Origin: Tupaia tana
Taxonomy: Eukaryota > Chordata > Mammalia > Scandentia > Tupaiidae
DNA length: 64,000 bases
Direction of reading: 5' to 3'
NCBI GenBank assembly: GCA_026018925.1
Contig: JAKSZU010000135.1
Span: 1 to 64,000 of the forward strand
A model generated the notes under the pieces. That model searched no databases. It was not told where the DNA came from and worked only from the letters and a program-made list of their open reading frames with translations. The position numbers were made by a program, and so were the translations under genes. Positions 44,661 through 55,488 of this stretch are shown here, in pieces (position 1 is the first letter of the stretch; each line of letters begins with the position of its first letter).

Positions 44661-45455
44661 TTAGTATTATTGTTGCTGTATTTTGTTATTTATAGACATC
44701 TTTATAATGTTTTACTTCAAAGTAATCCTAGTAAAAAAGATAAAAGGAAATGACATTTTAATATTAGCTTGAATGCATTTGATATTCCCGATTTGTTTGT
44801 CTTCAGGAAATAGACAATCATATGTGATTTTTAGAACTGCTCATTTAAACGCATATAATTATGCTAAATTTTCTCTTATGAAAACACAACTGTTCCCTTT
44901 AAGGCAAAAAAAAAAAAATCAGCTTCTGAGGTGATAGGGTAATATTTGTAAGAGTTCCTCAATTTGACTGAATGAAATCTGTCCATTATTTTAGTTCCCT
45001 GGTTTCATGATTCCTTATAAGTTTTGCTTTGCAAGTGGGCAGGAGAATTAGTCTCTTTGTGCCTGATTGCTTCATCTTTATTAGACTAGTTTTACTTGCA
45101 AATGAAGAACTTTCAGAATCACTGAATCAACCAGAGGTAGGAAAGCCACATTGGAAGAGGAGATAAGGACTTACAACCTCAGTGACATATCTCATGTCAA
45201 ATAAAACTTACAATCTATAGATTTAATATACTGGAATAAAATGTAAACATTTAACTCAAACAGTGAAAATATTCTATTAATCTCACGTAAGAATATTTGC
45301 AATTATTTATTAGCTTGATCAACACAACCTGTTGGAGAGAGCAGAGAAATTTGAACTGAGAAAACCTTTGGCTACTCAGTGTTCAGCTAAATTGTGTTTC
45401 AAGACACTATCAGGGATTGACAAGTGGGACTTTGCTATCATTATTATATACATTT
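44661..45455. other. intron, unassigned
   Basis: Unique-looking AT-rich sequence. Confidence 0.5.
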
Positions 45456-45632
45456 TTAAAGATTTATTTATTTATTTATTATTTAAAACATTTTCTGTAG
45501 GGCATATGAGCTCATCAGAAAGAGATGGAGAGAGAGGGAAAGTGGGAAAGCAAACCTCCAAGTCTAGGACTTGAACTGTGGTCAAACCTGTGGGAGACCA
45601 GTGCCTTCACCACCACACTTCCTGCTAGCCAC
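45456..45632 (-). mobile_element. tRNA-derived SINE, short type
   Basis: Plus view AGGGCATATGAGCTCATCAG, AGTCTAGGACTTGAACTGTG, CACACTTCCTGCTAGCC. Confidence 0.8.
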
Positions 45633-46740
45633 TCACTACTGTGTTTTACATTCCAACAAAACTTGATGCTTTAGGTAGGTGGCATGCCACTTGACATCAC
45701 ACTGACTCATCTTCACACCACTGCGTGAAGTGGCAGCAAGAGAGAAGCAAGGCCCAGATTTTACCCCAGTGCTTCAGTGACTTTTCACTGTCCCACCAGC
45801 CAAGGCCACCACTCTCCACTTCAAACCAGGGGCAGCTTACTTTCTCTCTGTACTACTCAGGGTTCAGGGTCACATACTGAGTCACACACAGCATCTCCTG
45901 GATTGAATGGTGCAAAACTTACATGACCATCGCAGGTGACCTGACGCCTGGACCTGGAAACCATGCTTTCTTTTGCTAAATCAAATTTCCCTAACAGGTT
46001 CATTCCCAGCAACCGCTTAGGTCGGGCTGTGCATTAGCAGCACTCTGAAGAGATGATATATATTAGCGTGTTATCTCAGTTGAAGCCAGGACTTTCTGGT
46101 AGAAAAGTATTAGATATCTATACAAAAACCACTCCTGGCTACATAATAAAGGGAGGCAAATTTAGCTTTTTTTCCCCTTTCCATACTGAAAAAAAAAATG
46201 AACATTTGATTTTACAATTCCCCTCTAATTTTAACTGCTTCAAATATGGAAAGAGAGTTTTATTATTTTAATATCTCCAAGAAGAAATTATTGGCATGGT
46301 ATAGAGTAGTTAATTTTATCTTAATGACTGGTTAAGCTAAAAATATTTTCAATTCACAGAAATGTAGGTGACATGCACATCAGATATTACTCCCTCCTTA
46401 AGCAAATGTATACTTAGACTAAGATTATCTCTCATGACAAAACAAAAGCAATGTAAAATTGTTAAACTGTTCTGCACACACTAGACAAGTGCTGAAAAGA
46501 GAAGGGCAGTTAAACATAACAGTCAGAGAAAGTTTCAAGAAGGAGAAATTGTGATCCTAATCTGAATAAATGAAGTTAGATGAACAGAAGCCAAAAACAT
46601 GGAAAGCACAGCACAGGGATTATAACAAAAATATAAAAGAAGGTTGTCTCCTGAAATGAGTATCCTGAAACACTTCATTATCCAAACAGCTATTGATGAA
46701 CAGTTAACATATTAAATTCTATACGTACTTGACTTCTCAT
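45633..46740. other. intron, unassigned
   Basis: A GC-richer part (45690-46050) and an AT-rich part. No recognised element or domain. Confidence 0.5.
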
Positions 46741-46871
46741 TTGACTTACTTTCTTCTTTAAATCCTGGATTTTATCTTCTAAATTAATGTGATTACGTGA
46801 TGTAAGCTCCAGTGAAGACTCTAGCATAGATTGTTTTTAGAGGGCATCAGTCAGGTTTTTTTGAAGCTGTT

Positions 46872-46875
46872 TTAC
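46872..46875. repeat. ERV target-site duplication, 3' side
   Basis: TTAC (plus), identical to 54342-54345. Confidence 0.85.
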
Positions 46876-47307
46876 TATTAGGGTTCAAAGATCAATCTAA
46901 TTAGTAGTGGTACAGAGAAGACAATGACAATGCAACTGCATAAGAGGCATTTATTTTTCCAGCTAGCTGGGGACCGAGATTCTGCCCAAAACAGCAGGTT
47001 GCAACAAGGACCCTGAACCTAGTTTAGAGGGGGCCTTTTATGGTTTAGGAGGGCAATACAGGATATCCTGTAAATAACTTTCCATAGTATGCAGCACACA
47101 AGGGAGGGGATATGTAAAGTTAGGGTCCAGTTGTTACCCCCTGCTTGAGTCTAGATAAGAAATCTCAGTTAAAGTTAGGTAAACCTTGTCCTGGTGCCAC
47201 CAGGCCAGCCCATCCTCTGCTTATTTATGAGTTCCTGTCCTCTGTTTATACATATGCTAACTTGGCCTATACTAACTTGGCTTAACATATGCTAACTCGG
47301 TCTAACA
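46876..47307 (-). repeat. ERV 3' LTR
   Basis: 432 bp. Plus view TATTAGGGTTCAAAG (first G decayed to A) to ACTCGGTCTAACA. It lacks the roughly 65-bp segment GACTTCCTGG...GGCAGTGA present in the other LTR. Confidence 0.9.
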
Positions 47308-47320
47308 TTCCCCCCTCTTG
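47308..47320 (-). promoter_or_regulatory. ERV polypurine tract
   Basis: CAAGAGGGGGGAA on the minus strand immediately before the 3' LTR. It is the plus-strand primer site. Confidence 0.8.
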
Positions 47321-47388
47321 TTGTACATAATGAGGAATCATTCTCATTGGTACTGTTAAGCGATTTACAGAAGTAGAAGAGCATTAGA

Positions 47389-47700
47389 TTAAATGTTTAA
47401 GGAATCGTACTTTTGTCCCTTGGTAAGGTGGGCATAGCTTTGTCTCAGGACTATAAACTGAACAACGTTCAGGCAATTTTTTATAAACTGTATTATTCTG
47501 TTTATGACACACAGGCCAAAGGTGAGTAGACAAAGTAAAATAAGCAGGGGCCTAACAGGGTGGAGATCAGGGTTGTCATTCAAGGGGATTTATTAAACCA
47601 AGTTTCAAACCAATCTTTATTAGCTCCTCACTCTAGTTTTCTTTTTGCTAGTCCTTCCCTGATTTTAGCCAGACAATCAGGGACTATTTGGGAGTGGTCA
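47389..47700 (-). pseudogene. ERV env remnant (C-terminal end only)
   Basis: Minus frames contain IREGLAKRKLE, NKDWFETWFNK, a hydrophobic LLGPCLFYF-type stretch and a final LRQSYAHLTKG. This is the end of the transmembrane subunit: last ectodomain part, membrane span and tail. It follows almost directly on the integrase end, so the surface subunit and most of the fusion subunit are deleted. Stops are present. Confidence 0.75.
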
Positions 47701-48960
47701 GCATTTTTATCATTGTCTGTTGAGAAGGAGGCACGGGTTGGTCCAAAGATATGGATATCCGGAGTTTTAGGGGATTGTGCGGGTGGTGTTGCATGGGCCA
47801 CTCATTTTCAGCTTGCATGTCTTCAGGCAATGAGACTAGACACACGTGTGAATGGTGAATCCACGGTCCGATTCCCTCCACATTTAAAGCAGTAGGGGTA
47901 ATCAAAAGAGCCATATAGGGTCCTTTCCATCTTGATTCCAAAGTGTGTGTCCTGTGTCTTTTTATTTAGACCAAATCTCCTGGGACTATACCATGTTCCG
48001 GGTCTGTAGGGTCCCTAGCCTCATGGAGTGCTTGGACTAAGGGCCAAATTGTTTCTTCTACCTGCTGAAGGGCCTTTAGGCTAGTTTTATCATCTACAAT
48101 CCCTTCAGGTGTCAACATTGGAAGGTTACGAATGCATATAAGGGGTGTTGCCCCATACAAGATTTTAAATGGGGTTCACTCCGTGGACATAAGGGGAGTT
48201 ATGAACTCGGAACATGGCAAAAGGTAGGAGGGTCACCCAGTCTTCACCAGTCTCAAGAGCTAATTTATACAAGGTCTCCTTTAATGTTTTATTTATTCTT
48301 TCTATTTGTCCGGAACTCTATGGGTTGTATTTACAATGTAACTTCCAATCAGTTCCCACAGCCTAGGCTAGTCCCTGTAGGACTTTACTGATGAAAGCCA
48401 GGCCATTGTCTGAGTTGAGTGTTTTGGGAACCCCATACTGGGGTATGATTTCCTCTAATAGGGTCTTTGCAACTATTTGGGCCATTTCTCGTTTTGTGGG
48501 GAAAGCCTCCACCCACCCCGAGAATGGATCAATAACTAGAAGATATTTATACCCATATTTTCTCGGTTTTACCTCTGTGAAGTCTGTTTCCCAGTCTTGT
48601 CCTGGAGCCCTACCCCAGAACCAAATACCTGTGTGGAGTGGCCCCCATCAGCTTGGATTCTAGCTTGGCACTCTTGGTAGCAGTCTATGAGGTGATGAAT
48701 GTGTCTTCTTTGGTTGGAAAACCATAATTGCGCCGACTGCAGGAGCTGAAGTAATTTCTTTTCACTAACATGAGTAGCTGAATGGAGATCTGCCATATAA
48801 GAGAGTCCCAGCACCTTGGCACGATTAGACTTTTGTGTGTGTGTGTGTCTTTTTCCCAACCCGTAGGGTCAGGGACGTGCATTTGTTGTTCTCCATCCAT
48901 TCCTGGTCACTGGAGCAGTAGTTGGGATGTAGAAGTCGACGTGGAAGCTCTGGTATTAGC
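47700..48960 (-). pseudogene. ERV pol: integrase, decayed
   Basis: Seen on the minus strand: a zinc-domain HIHHLIDCYQEC (about 48700-48665), the core stretch [19 protein letters not shown] (about 48560-48500) and NSDNGLAF (about 48410). The C-terminal WKGPYMALLITPTAL lies near 47930. Stops and frame changes interrupt it. Confidence 0.85.
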
Positions 48961-48961
48961 A

Positions 48962-49571
48962 GGTTGAGAGATAGGGTGAGAGCTACAGATGTGGTAGTGA
49001 CTTGTTTCACTGCTTCATCGGCCTGATTATTGCCAATAGCTTCAGGGGTCTTGGCAGCTTGGTGGCCCAGAAAATGCACTATTGCAATTGCTCAGGGTTT
49101 TTGCACTGCCGCTAATAACCGCTGGATTTTGGGAAGATTGTGTACCTTTCCCCCATCCACAGTAACAAATCCCTCTCCCAATAGATTGCACCATGGATAT
49201 GGACAGTCCCAAAAGCGTAACTGCTGTCCATGTAAATGGTGGCACACTTTCCTTCTGCTCATTCGAGAACTTCTGCCAGGGCAATCAGTTCAGCCTTCTG
49301 GGTGGAGGTTCGCGCCAGCAGGGAGGAGCTCCAAATTAAGTTTCTGCCCTGTTCTATCTCTGCTGCTCCTGCCTTACATATTCCATCTTGCATAAAACTA
49401 CTCTCATCAGTATACCAGATTACCTTGCTGTTTGGCAAGGCCGAGTCCTGGAGGTCATGTCATACATGGAAGATCTCTGCTAGGATTTCTTGGCAGTCAT
49501 GTACCGTCTTATCCAAATCTGGGTTAGGCAGCAACGTGGCCAGATTCAAGGAGGTGGGCTCTGAAAAGTGA
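48962..49571 (-). pseudogene. ERV pol: RNase H domain, decayed
   Basis: The minus strand shows VIWYTDESSF, then TQKAELIALAEVLEWAEG and ATIYMDSSYAF, the three acidic-residue blocks of RNase H (D, E, D visible). It degrades the RNA strand during reverse transcription. Later stops in the C-terminal part. Confidence 0.85.
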
Positions 49572-49960
49572 CTCGCGGGACATCTAGGAGCAGTCCTTGA
49601 CAATGAGTCAACTGCACATTGGATATCCATCGTCCTAGGGGGTGCTTAAGGATATCCTCAATGGCATGGGGAGTTATTACTTTGAGGTGTTGCCCAAACG
49701 TCATTTTATCTGCATTCCTAACCAGCATTGCCACAGCAGCTATAATCCACAAAATATGGTGCCACCCAGCCACTACAGGATCCAGTCTCTTTGACAGGTA
49801 AGCCACGGGACATTTCCAAGACCCCAGCTGCTGCATGAGCATCCCTTTTGCAATTCCCCCTTTTTCAGACACATGAAGAGTGAAAAGCTTAAAAGGGTCT
49901 GGCAATGCTAATGCTGGGGCCTCAAGGAGAGAGGCCCTGGGTCTCTCAAAGTCTAACTGT
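49546..49960 (-). pseudogene. ERV pol: RT connection region
   Basis: Frame 49905-49546 reads FKLFTLHVSEKGGIAKGMLM, PVAYLSKRLDPVVAGW and TPHAIEDILKHPLGRW. This is the link between the polymerase and RNase H. Open for 119 codons. A SINE separates it from the polymerase core. Confidence 0.85.
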
Positions 49961-49963
49961 TTG

Positions 49964-50221
49964 GGAACCAGCAGTTAGCGTAATGGCTATGTTGCTGAAC
50001 TCCCAAGTAATCGACCGTGGTTCGCGTCCTGGACCCGGTGGCTTAAAACTCACGCCGGGCGTGCGTGCGTGCCCAAGATCCTGAGAGGAGAATGGAGGAG
50101 AAGGGATTGCAGCGTGACCATCCCCTCTAGGGGGTGATTAGGGGGTGATTTCTCGCTTTCTGTCTCTATGTCTCTCTCTGTCTGTCTGGCGAGCACACAC
50201 GCCCTATAGCAAAAACCTCTC

Positions 50222-50250
<29 letters not shown>
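49964..50250 (+). mobile_element. tRNA-derived SINE in ERV pol
   Basis: GGGAACCAGCAGTTAGCGTAA head, GGTTCGCGTCC B box, a 10-bp local duplication at 50136-50155 (TAGGGGGTGAT twice) and a 32-base A tail. AAGTCTAACTGTTT / AAGGCTAACTGTTT lies on either side. Confidence 0.95.
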
Positions 50251-50254
<4 letters not shown>

Positions 50255-51100
50255 AAGGCTAACTGTTTTTCAGGCCCCTATGTCCAGGGCGTTTTTTTTC
50301 TTTAGTGGCCTCATACATAGGTTTAGCTAATTCCGCAAAACCTCATATCCACAGCCGGCAGTAGCCTCATATCCACAGCCGGCAGTAGCCCACAGTGCCC
50401 AGGAACTCTCAAACTTCCCTGGCTGAAGCAGGGACCGTTAGTCTCAAAACAGTTTCTTTCATAGCTTCTGTCAGACATCTCTTTTCTTCATTGAGTCTAT
50501 ATCCCAAATATGTAACTGTCTGTTTACAAATTTGGGCCTTCTTAGCACTGGCACGATAGCCTAGTGGGCCTAATGCCTGCAAGAGGTCCTCTGTAGCCTT
50601 TTTACATTTTACTTCAGAAGAGGCGGCTAGGAGGAGGTCATCAACATATTATAAAAGTGTTATGGAGTCATGATGTTGACGAAACGAGCGCAAGTCCTTC
50701 TGTTAACCTCTCGTAGGTCTTGAACAGGCCTGAAATCATTTCCCCCTGGTTTATTTACTGGGAGCAACGGAGTGTTCCAGTTTGAGTGACAAGGTCTAAG
50801 GATGCCTGCCTGCAACAGGTGATTGATGTGTGGAGCATCCCTTGTCTTGCCTCTGCCGTCATGGGGTACTGGCGGACCTGGACAGTCTGAGCTGAGGATT
50901 TAAGTTCAACTATTACAGGGACCCGATGGGCCGTGAAACCTATTCCTGTCACTTCCGCCCAGGCTTGAGGAAACCTATGAACCCAAGGATCTAGTTCTTT
51001 AGGCCATAAATGGGTTCCCTGTGGTCCTGATTTTGGATGACCATACAGGCAATGTTCATCTGCCAAAGTCAGAGTTAGGACGTGAAGGGGATGCCCTATA
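50251..51100 (-). pseudogene. ERV pol: RT polymerase domain with an internal deletion
   Basis: Upstream part, frame 51066-50755, including [15 protein letters not shown]. The LREVN block lies at 50716-50702 and the YVDD active site at 50648-50637 (a stop just before it). Only 53 bases separate these two blocks. In gammaretroviral RT I would expect roughly 100 residues between them, so about 260 bp are missing. Confidence 0.85.
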
Positions 51101-51126
51101 TTACCAGTGACTTTAATGCCCTCAGG

Positions 51127-51387
51127 CTAGAAGTGGATTTGTGCCTGCACTTTGGTCAATAAATCGCGTCCCAGCAGGGGTGCAGGGCACTCCGGAATAA
51201 CCAGGAAGGAGTGGGTGATCCGATGTCGACCCAAATCCACTTGGCGCTCTGTCATCCATTGGTAAGTCTTAGACCTGGTGGCACCTTGAACAATGCTATT
51301 CTTGTTTGAGAGAGGCAGGGAAGGGGTACTGAGAACTGAATATTGAGCTCCCGTGTCTACCATAAAGTCCACGTGTTTCCTCTCCAC
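51127..51387 (-). pseudogene. ERV protease
   Basis: An 86-codon frame with the catalytic VDTGAQYSVL (Asp near 51357) and the C-terminal CPAPLLGRDLL block. Retroviral aspartic protease that cuts Gag and Gag-Pol. This domain is open throughout. Confidence 0.88.
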
Positions 51388-51479
51388 AGATGCAGTTACC
51401 TAAGACTCGGGGAGGGGCTCCCGAGTCCCATCTCCCCAGTCACTGTCTGCTCCAGCCATCAAGACTTGAGGGACCTTTG

Positions 51480-53376
51480 TGTTGCCAGACCTTGTCCAGC
51501 CAAGTCAGGACAGTCGTTTTTTTTTCTAGTGCTTATACTTCTTACAATAGGCACATTGATTTATGTCCACGTTAGGATGCATCCCCTTGTTCTGGGGACC
51601 CCCGTGGATTCTTTTTCCCTTTAATTCCAGCTAGGAAGATTTTAGCCATCTGCTTGTTCTGTTTCTGATTAAATTTTCTATCTTCTTTTCTAACTCTTTG
51701 TTGTAATTCTTGATCCTCTTTCCTTAGCCTATCCTCTCATTCTTCTGGAGTTTCTTGGGTGTTAAAAACTCTATCTGCTACTCTCATGAGATCTCTAATA
51801 GTGATGTCCCCAAGGCCCTCCTGTTTATACAAATTTTTTCTGATATCCGGCGCTGCCTGATTAATAAAGGACATGATAATAGCAGATTGATTCTCTTAAG
51901 CTAGGGGTCCTAGGGGGGTGAATTGCCTATAGGCACTATAGAGAAGTTCTAAAAATGCAGCCGGGCTTTCATTTTCTCCATGAATTATTGCTTTTACCTT
52001 TGCCAAATTGGTGGGGCGTCTAGCAGCCCCTCAGAGACCTGACATAAGAGTCTGGTGATAGACTCGGAGACTCTCCCTACCTTTCATGTTCCCAAAATCT
52101 AAGTTGTGTCTGATGAGTGGAAATCCCTCATCGATCAGGCTTGGTAAAGTGGTTAGACGACCGTCATTGCCAGGTACATTCTTTCAAGCCTCGGTGAGGA
52201 TCCGTTTTCACTCTTCAGTGGTGAACAAGGTTTTGAGAAGCTGCTGGTAGTCATCCCAAATGGGGTTGTGGGTATACAATATGGACTCAAACAGATTGGT
52301 GAGTCCCCACAGATCTTCAGAGAAAGGAGGATTCTGGGTTCTGCAGTTGTAAAGATCTCTACTAGAGAAGAGCCAATACTGATATATATGCTCCCCTTAC
52401 AGAGCCCCCTAGGGCTCAGACAGGGAGGATGGGTGCTCACCTAGAGGATGTGGGCTCTTTATCTCCCCAGGACCTCCTTGATCTAAGACCTCCAGTGGGC
52501 CTTTGCACCAATGCGGGGGTGCTGATGGCCCTACGGTAGAGTGTGGCAACTGTTGAGGCTGTGGAAAAGGTTCTGCCTTAAGCTGGGTGGCTGCCTCTGC
52601 CTGAGCCTGAGGTGCTGGATAGATGGTGGATAGGTTTCCAAATCTAGATCTGCCAATGAAGGGTAAATTCTAGAGTCTTCTTGAAAGACTTTTTTTTTTT
52701 TTTTTTTTTTTAATGGTCTTTTGCAGTTTCCCCCAGCTTGGAGGGGTGGGTACTCTTCACAGTCAGTATTTTTAGAGGATCTTAGTCTTTTCCTGATAAA
52801 AGAAGGCCTGAGCCAGGAAGGAGGATATTCTCTCTTTTCTTTTTTTTTTTTTTTTTTGGAGAGATTTTCTCTATAGGGCGTGTGCGCTCGCCAGACAGAC
52901 AGAGAGAGACATAGAGATAGAAAGTGAGAAATCACCCCCCAGGGGGGATGGTCATGCCACAATCCCTTCTCCTCCATTCTCCCCTCAGGATCTTGGGCAC
53001 GCACTCACATGCGCCTGGTGTGAGTTTTAAGCCACTGGGTCCGGGACGTGAACCGCGGTTGACTAAGTGGGAGTCCAGCAACATAGCCATTACGCTAACT
53101 GCTGGTTCCCAGGAAGGAGGATATTCTACAATATATGGGAGCTGATCTGGGTGACCCTGAAGGCCAGGCTTGTTGATAACATTTTGGACTCGCCTGATGA
53201 CTTTTAGTGAAAAGGTCCCCTGTGGTGGCCATCCTACATTAAAGGTCGGCCATTCTGAAGAACTAAAAGTATTAAACTTACCTTTCCTTACCTTAAGTCC
53301 ATAATTGTGGGCTTTCTCCCGGACTTCTGAAAAATGGTCTAAGATCAAACTTAGGAGTTACTTGGGTTTGACCCAT
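51480..53376 (-). pseudogene. ERV gag, several frameshifts, SINE inserted
   Basis: Starts at ATG 53376 with MGQTQVTPKF. Matrix continues after a frameshift (SSEWPTFNVGWPPQGTF, GHPDQLPYIVEYPPSW). A SINE at 52838-53109 follows, then a P-rich linker, capsid pieces (52440-52153), and a CAYCKKYKH zinc knuckle near 51555-51530. The start is fixed by the myristoylation-type MGQ and the upstream leader. The A-run at 52689-52711 may be another tail remnant. Confidence 0.85.
52838..53109 (-). mobile_element. tRNA-derived SINE in ERV gag, 18-bp duplication
   Basis: Full minus-strand copy. CAGGAAGGAGGATATTCT is present at 52814-52831 and 53110-53127. It interrupts the matrix region after EYPPSW. Confidence 0.95.
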
Positions 53377-53556
53377 GACAGGAAAAAGGAGAAACAGAGG
53401 CCACAACAGAAAGAGACACAGAATCACAATCATCCCCACAAACCAACAAATATGCACAGGGGATGACCACACGCACCGGCTGGTCAATTCCACCACATGC
53501 ACAGGACTCACACCAGTGTGTATAGGATCCTTATGAAATGTCAGACCAAACGGCAT
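53377..53556 (-). pseudogene. ERV leader open in frame with gag (glyco-Gag-like)
   Basis: Sixty codons upstream of the gag ATG are open and in the same frame, with their own ATG at 53556. Residues about 37-59 are strongly hydrophobic (GMIVILCLFLLWPLFLLF). An upstream in-frame extension with a signal anchor is how gammaretroviral glycosylated Gag is built. Function here is inference, and the gag frame breaks downstream. Confidence 0.6.
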
Positions 53557-53870
53557 CCAATGCGGATGCTCGTTGATCTTCCGGTTATCTGAGACGTCTC
53601 CCTCGACTTTAAGTGGAGCCTCCAGGATGGCTAACCCAGTTCCTCCACAGAGAATTCTCTTCTAGAACAAGACAAGTTTGGTAATAGGCTCTAAGCCCCC
53701 CTGCAAGTCCCAAACGGAGGCGGCCAACTCTTCTTTCCTGAACACGATACATCTGAGAACAGGCTCTAAGGCCTCCTGCAAGTCCCAGATGGAGGTGATC
53801 AATCCTCCTTTCATGGCAATGTGCCAAGACTTCTTTGTCGTGTCTAATCTAGCTGTCACCAAGTTGATCA

Positions 53871-53888
53871 ATTCTTGATGAGCCCCCA
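53871..53888 (-). promoter_or_regulatory. ERV primer-binding site, proline-tRNA type
   Basis: TGGGGGCTCATCAAGAAT starts two bases after the 5' LTR. It resembles the proline tRNA primer site, with several mismatches in the 3' half. Confidence 0.7.
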
Positions 53889-53890
53889 AA

Positions 53891-54341
53891 TGTTAGGGTT
53901 CAAAGATCAATCTAACTAGTAGCGGACCAGAGAAGACAACAACAATATAACTGTATAAGAGGCATTTACTTTTCCAGCTAGCTGGGGTCTGAGTTTCTGC
54001 CCGATGCAGCGGGTTACAACAAGCACCCTGAACCTAGTTTAGAGGGGCCTTTTATAGCTTAGGAGGGAAATGTCAGTAACTTTCCATAGTATGCAGCACA
54101 CAGGGAGGGGGTATGTGAAGTTAGGGTCTAGTTGTTACTGCCTGCTTGAGTCTAGATTAGAAATCTCATTTAAAGTTAGATAAACCTTGTCCTGGTGCCA
54201 CCAGGCCTGCCCATCCTCTGCTTATTTATGAGTTCCTGTCCTTTGTTTATTTATGACTTCCTGGGGTCCTTGGGCCCCATCCTCGAAGCCCTGACATGGC
54301 AGTGATTATGCTAACTTGGCCTATGCCAACTTGGCCTAACA
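53891..54341 (-). repeat. ERV 5' LTR
   Basis: 451 bp, plus view TGTTAGGGTTCAAAG to TTGGCCTAACA. On the minus strand a TATA-like CTATAAAAGG lies at 54057-54048. Paired with 46876-47307. Confidence 0.9.
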
Positions 54342-54345
54342 TTAC
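54342..54345. repeat. ERV target-site duplication, 5' side
   Basis: TTAC (plus), identical to 46872-46875. Confidence 0.85.
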
Positions 54346-54359
54346 CACTACCTGATAAA

Positions 54360-55165
54360 ATAATTCTGTTACTGATTTTATAAATCATCTTGTTACTCAA
54401 TTATGTTTGTAACGTGTTTGTTACTCTAACGTATACACTGAAAAACATCTCCACATATATCTACTCTCCTTCTTTTCCTCATGTGCATCCGTCCCTGTTT
54501 ATTACTCGATTCAGTTCAGGGCACAGGTCAGGGGCTATCTTACTTCCTAGTCAGTACTGGGTTATTCAGCCCACTTAACCCTCCTCCTCTGATAAATTTG
54601 CAAGGTATAACAACCCCTGAACTCTCAGGAAGTTGGGGGTGGGACTGGTGATGGTATACTCTGGTTAGCATTTTACATCTTTTTAATGAGAGGTTTCAAA
54701 TTAACTTCAGAGTTCCTCACATATTCAATTTTCTGCTCAGGAATCCTCCCAAAAGATCCCCATCCCAGAATAAAAGTTCTATTCCACCAGCCTTCAGGGT
54801 AGTCTATAGGTCACCCTGCCTCCACCTCCTTCCCTGACCTCAGCTCCTGCTTCTCTTCCCAGCACTCACTAATTCCTCCTGTGCATGAACTCTGCAAGCT
54901 CCCGCATTAGATTGCAAATGGAAATCATTAATAAATCACAGATGTCTAACTATCTTTGTTCTGGACAAAGTAATATCAAAATGATAGCAATTGAGCCATG
55001 AGTAAATTAAATGAGTAAATTCTTTGTAAAAATGTTTAAATTATAAATACTAGCAGGAAAACTAAGTCAAAAGTTTTGCTAAAGTCATCTACTTTTGCCT
55101 CATATTATGATTTAACAAGATGGAGATGCCATTAAAGAATTTTGAGGTCATCAGTGCATATAATT
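54360..55165. other. intron, unassigned
   Basis: CT-rich parts and no recognised element. Confidence 0.5.
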
Positions 55166-55167
55166 TT

Positions 55168-55410
55168 GTCATGGGAGGCTAAGATGCTATGGACTCTGGC
55201 TGGAACAATGAAAGGCCTGGGTTCAGTTCCAGGCCCAACCTAAAGACTGGGCACAGTGATGTGTGCCTGCAGTCTTAGCAACTCAGGGAAACACAGTGAG
55301 ACCCTGTCTGAAAAAAGAACTGGGCACATTGATGTGTGCCTATAGTCTCAACCGAGAGGCTGAGGCAGGAAGATGGCGACAGCAAACTCCTGTCTGAAAA
55401 AAAAAAATGA
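55168..55410 (+). mobile_element. chimeric tRNA/7SL-like SINE
   Basis: A tRNA-like head (55170-55242) with B box GGTTCAGTTCC at 55220-55230. Then two Alu/B1-like monomers: CTGGGCACAGTGATGTGTGCC (55247) ending GAGACCCTGTCTG, and CTGGGCACATTGATGTGTGCC (55319) with GAGAGGCTGAGGCAGGAAGA. Each is followed by an A-run. The only 7SL-like SINE I see in the window. Confidence 0.7.
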
Positions 55411-55488
55411 ATACATAATCTGAGATAAAAATATTTCTGTTCAAATTGATGTAAAATTATAACATTTGATAGAAAGTGGATGAACATG

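Larger units (their letters stand above)
46876..54341 (-). mobile_element. gammaretrovirus-type ERV provirus, defective
   Basis: Two LTRs, a proline-type primer site, gag, protease, RT, RNase H and integrase remnants and a short env tail, all on the minus strand. A 4-bp duplication, the order of genes and the motifs listed in the sub-entries fit class I (gammaretrovirus-like) ERVs. The LTRs differ at about one base in eleven to twelve by eye plus one larger indel, so it is old. RT has lost a block and most of env is gone. Two SINEs inserted later. Incapable of replication as it stands. Confidence 0.88.
46750..54351 (-). pseudogene. ANKRD26-like exon 2, split by an ERV
   Basis: The exon begins after acceptor TTTTATCAG at 54352. 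The first ten bases (54351-54342) read GTAGTGGTAA, then the ERV follows, then 46875-46750 repeats GTAA and continues. Without the ERV and one GTAA, the exon is 132 nt, exactly 44 codons. It opens VVVKQLQKNLTDAL, then TAA, then KQSMLESSLELTSRNHINLE and DKIQDLKKK. The donor is a perfect GTAAGT. It matches the family's VVVRQLQQELADTLKKQSMSEASLEV region. Confidence 0.9.

Noticed and set aside
49030-49571. Plus-strand frames of 111-121 codons
   Set aside because: Shadows on the strand opposite the ERV RNase H and RT sequence.
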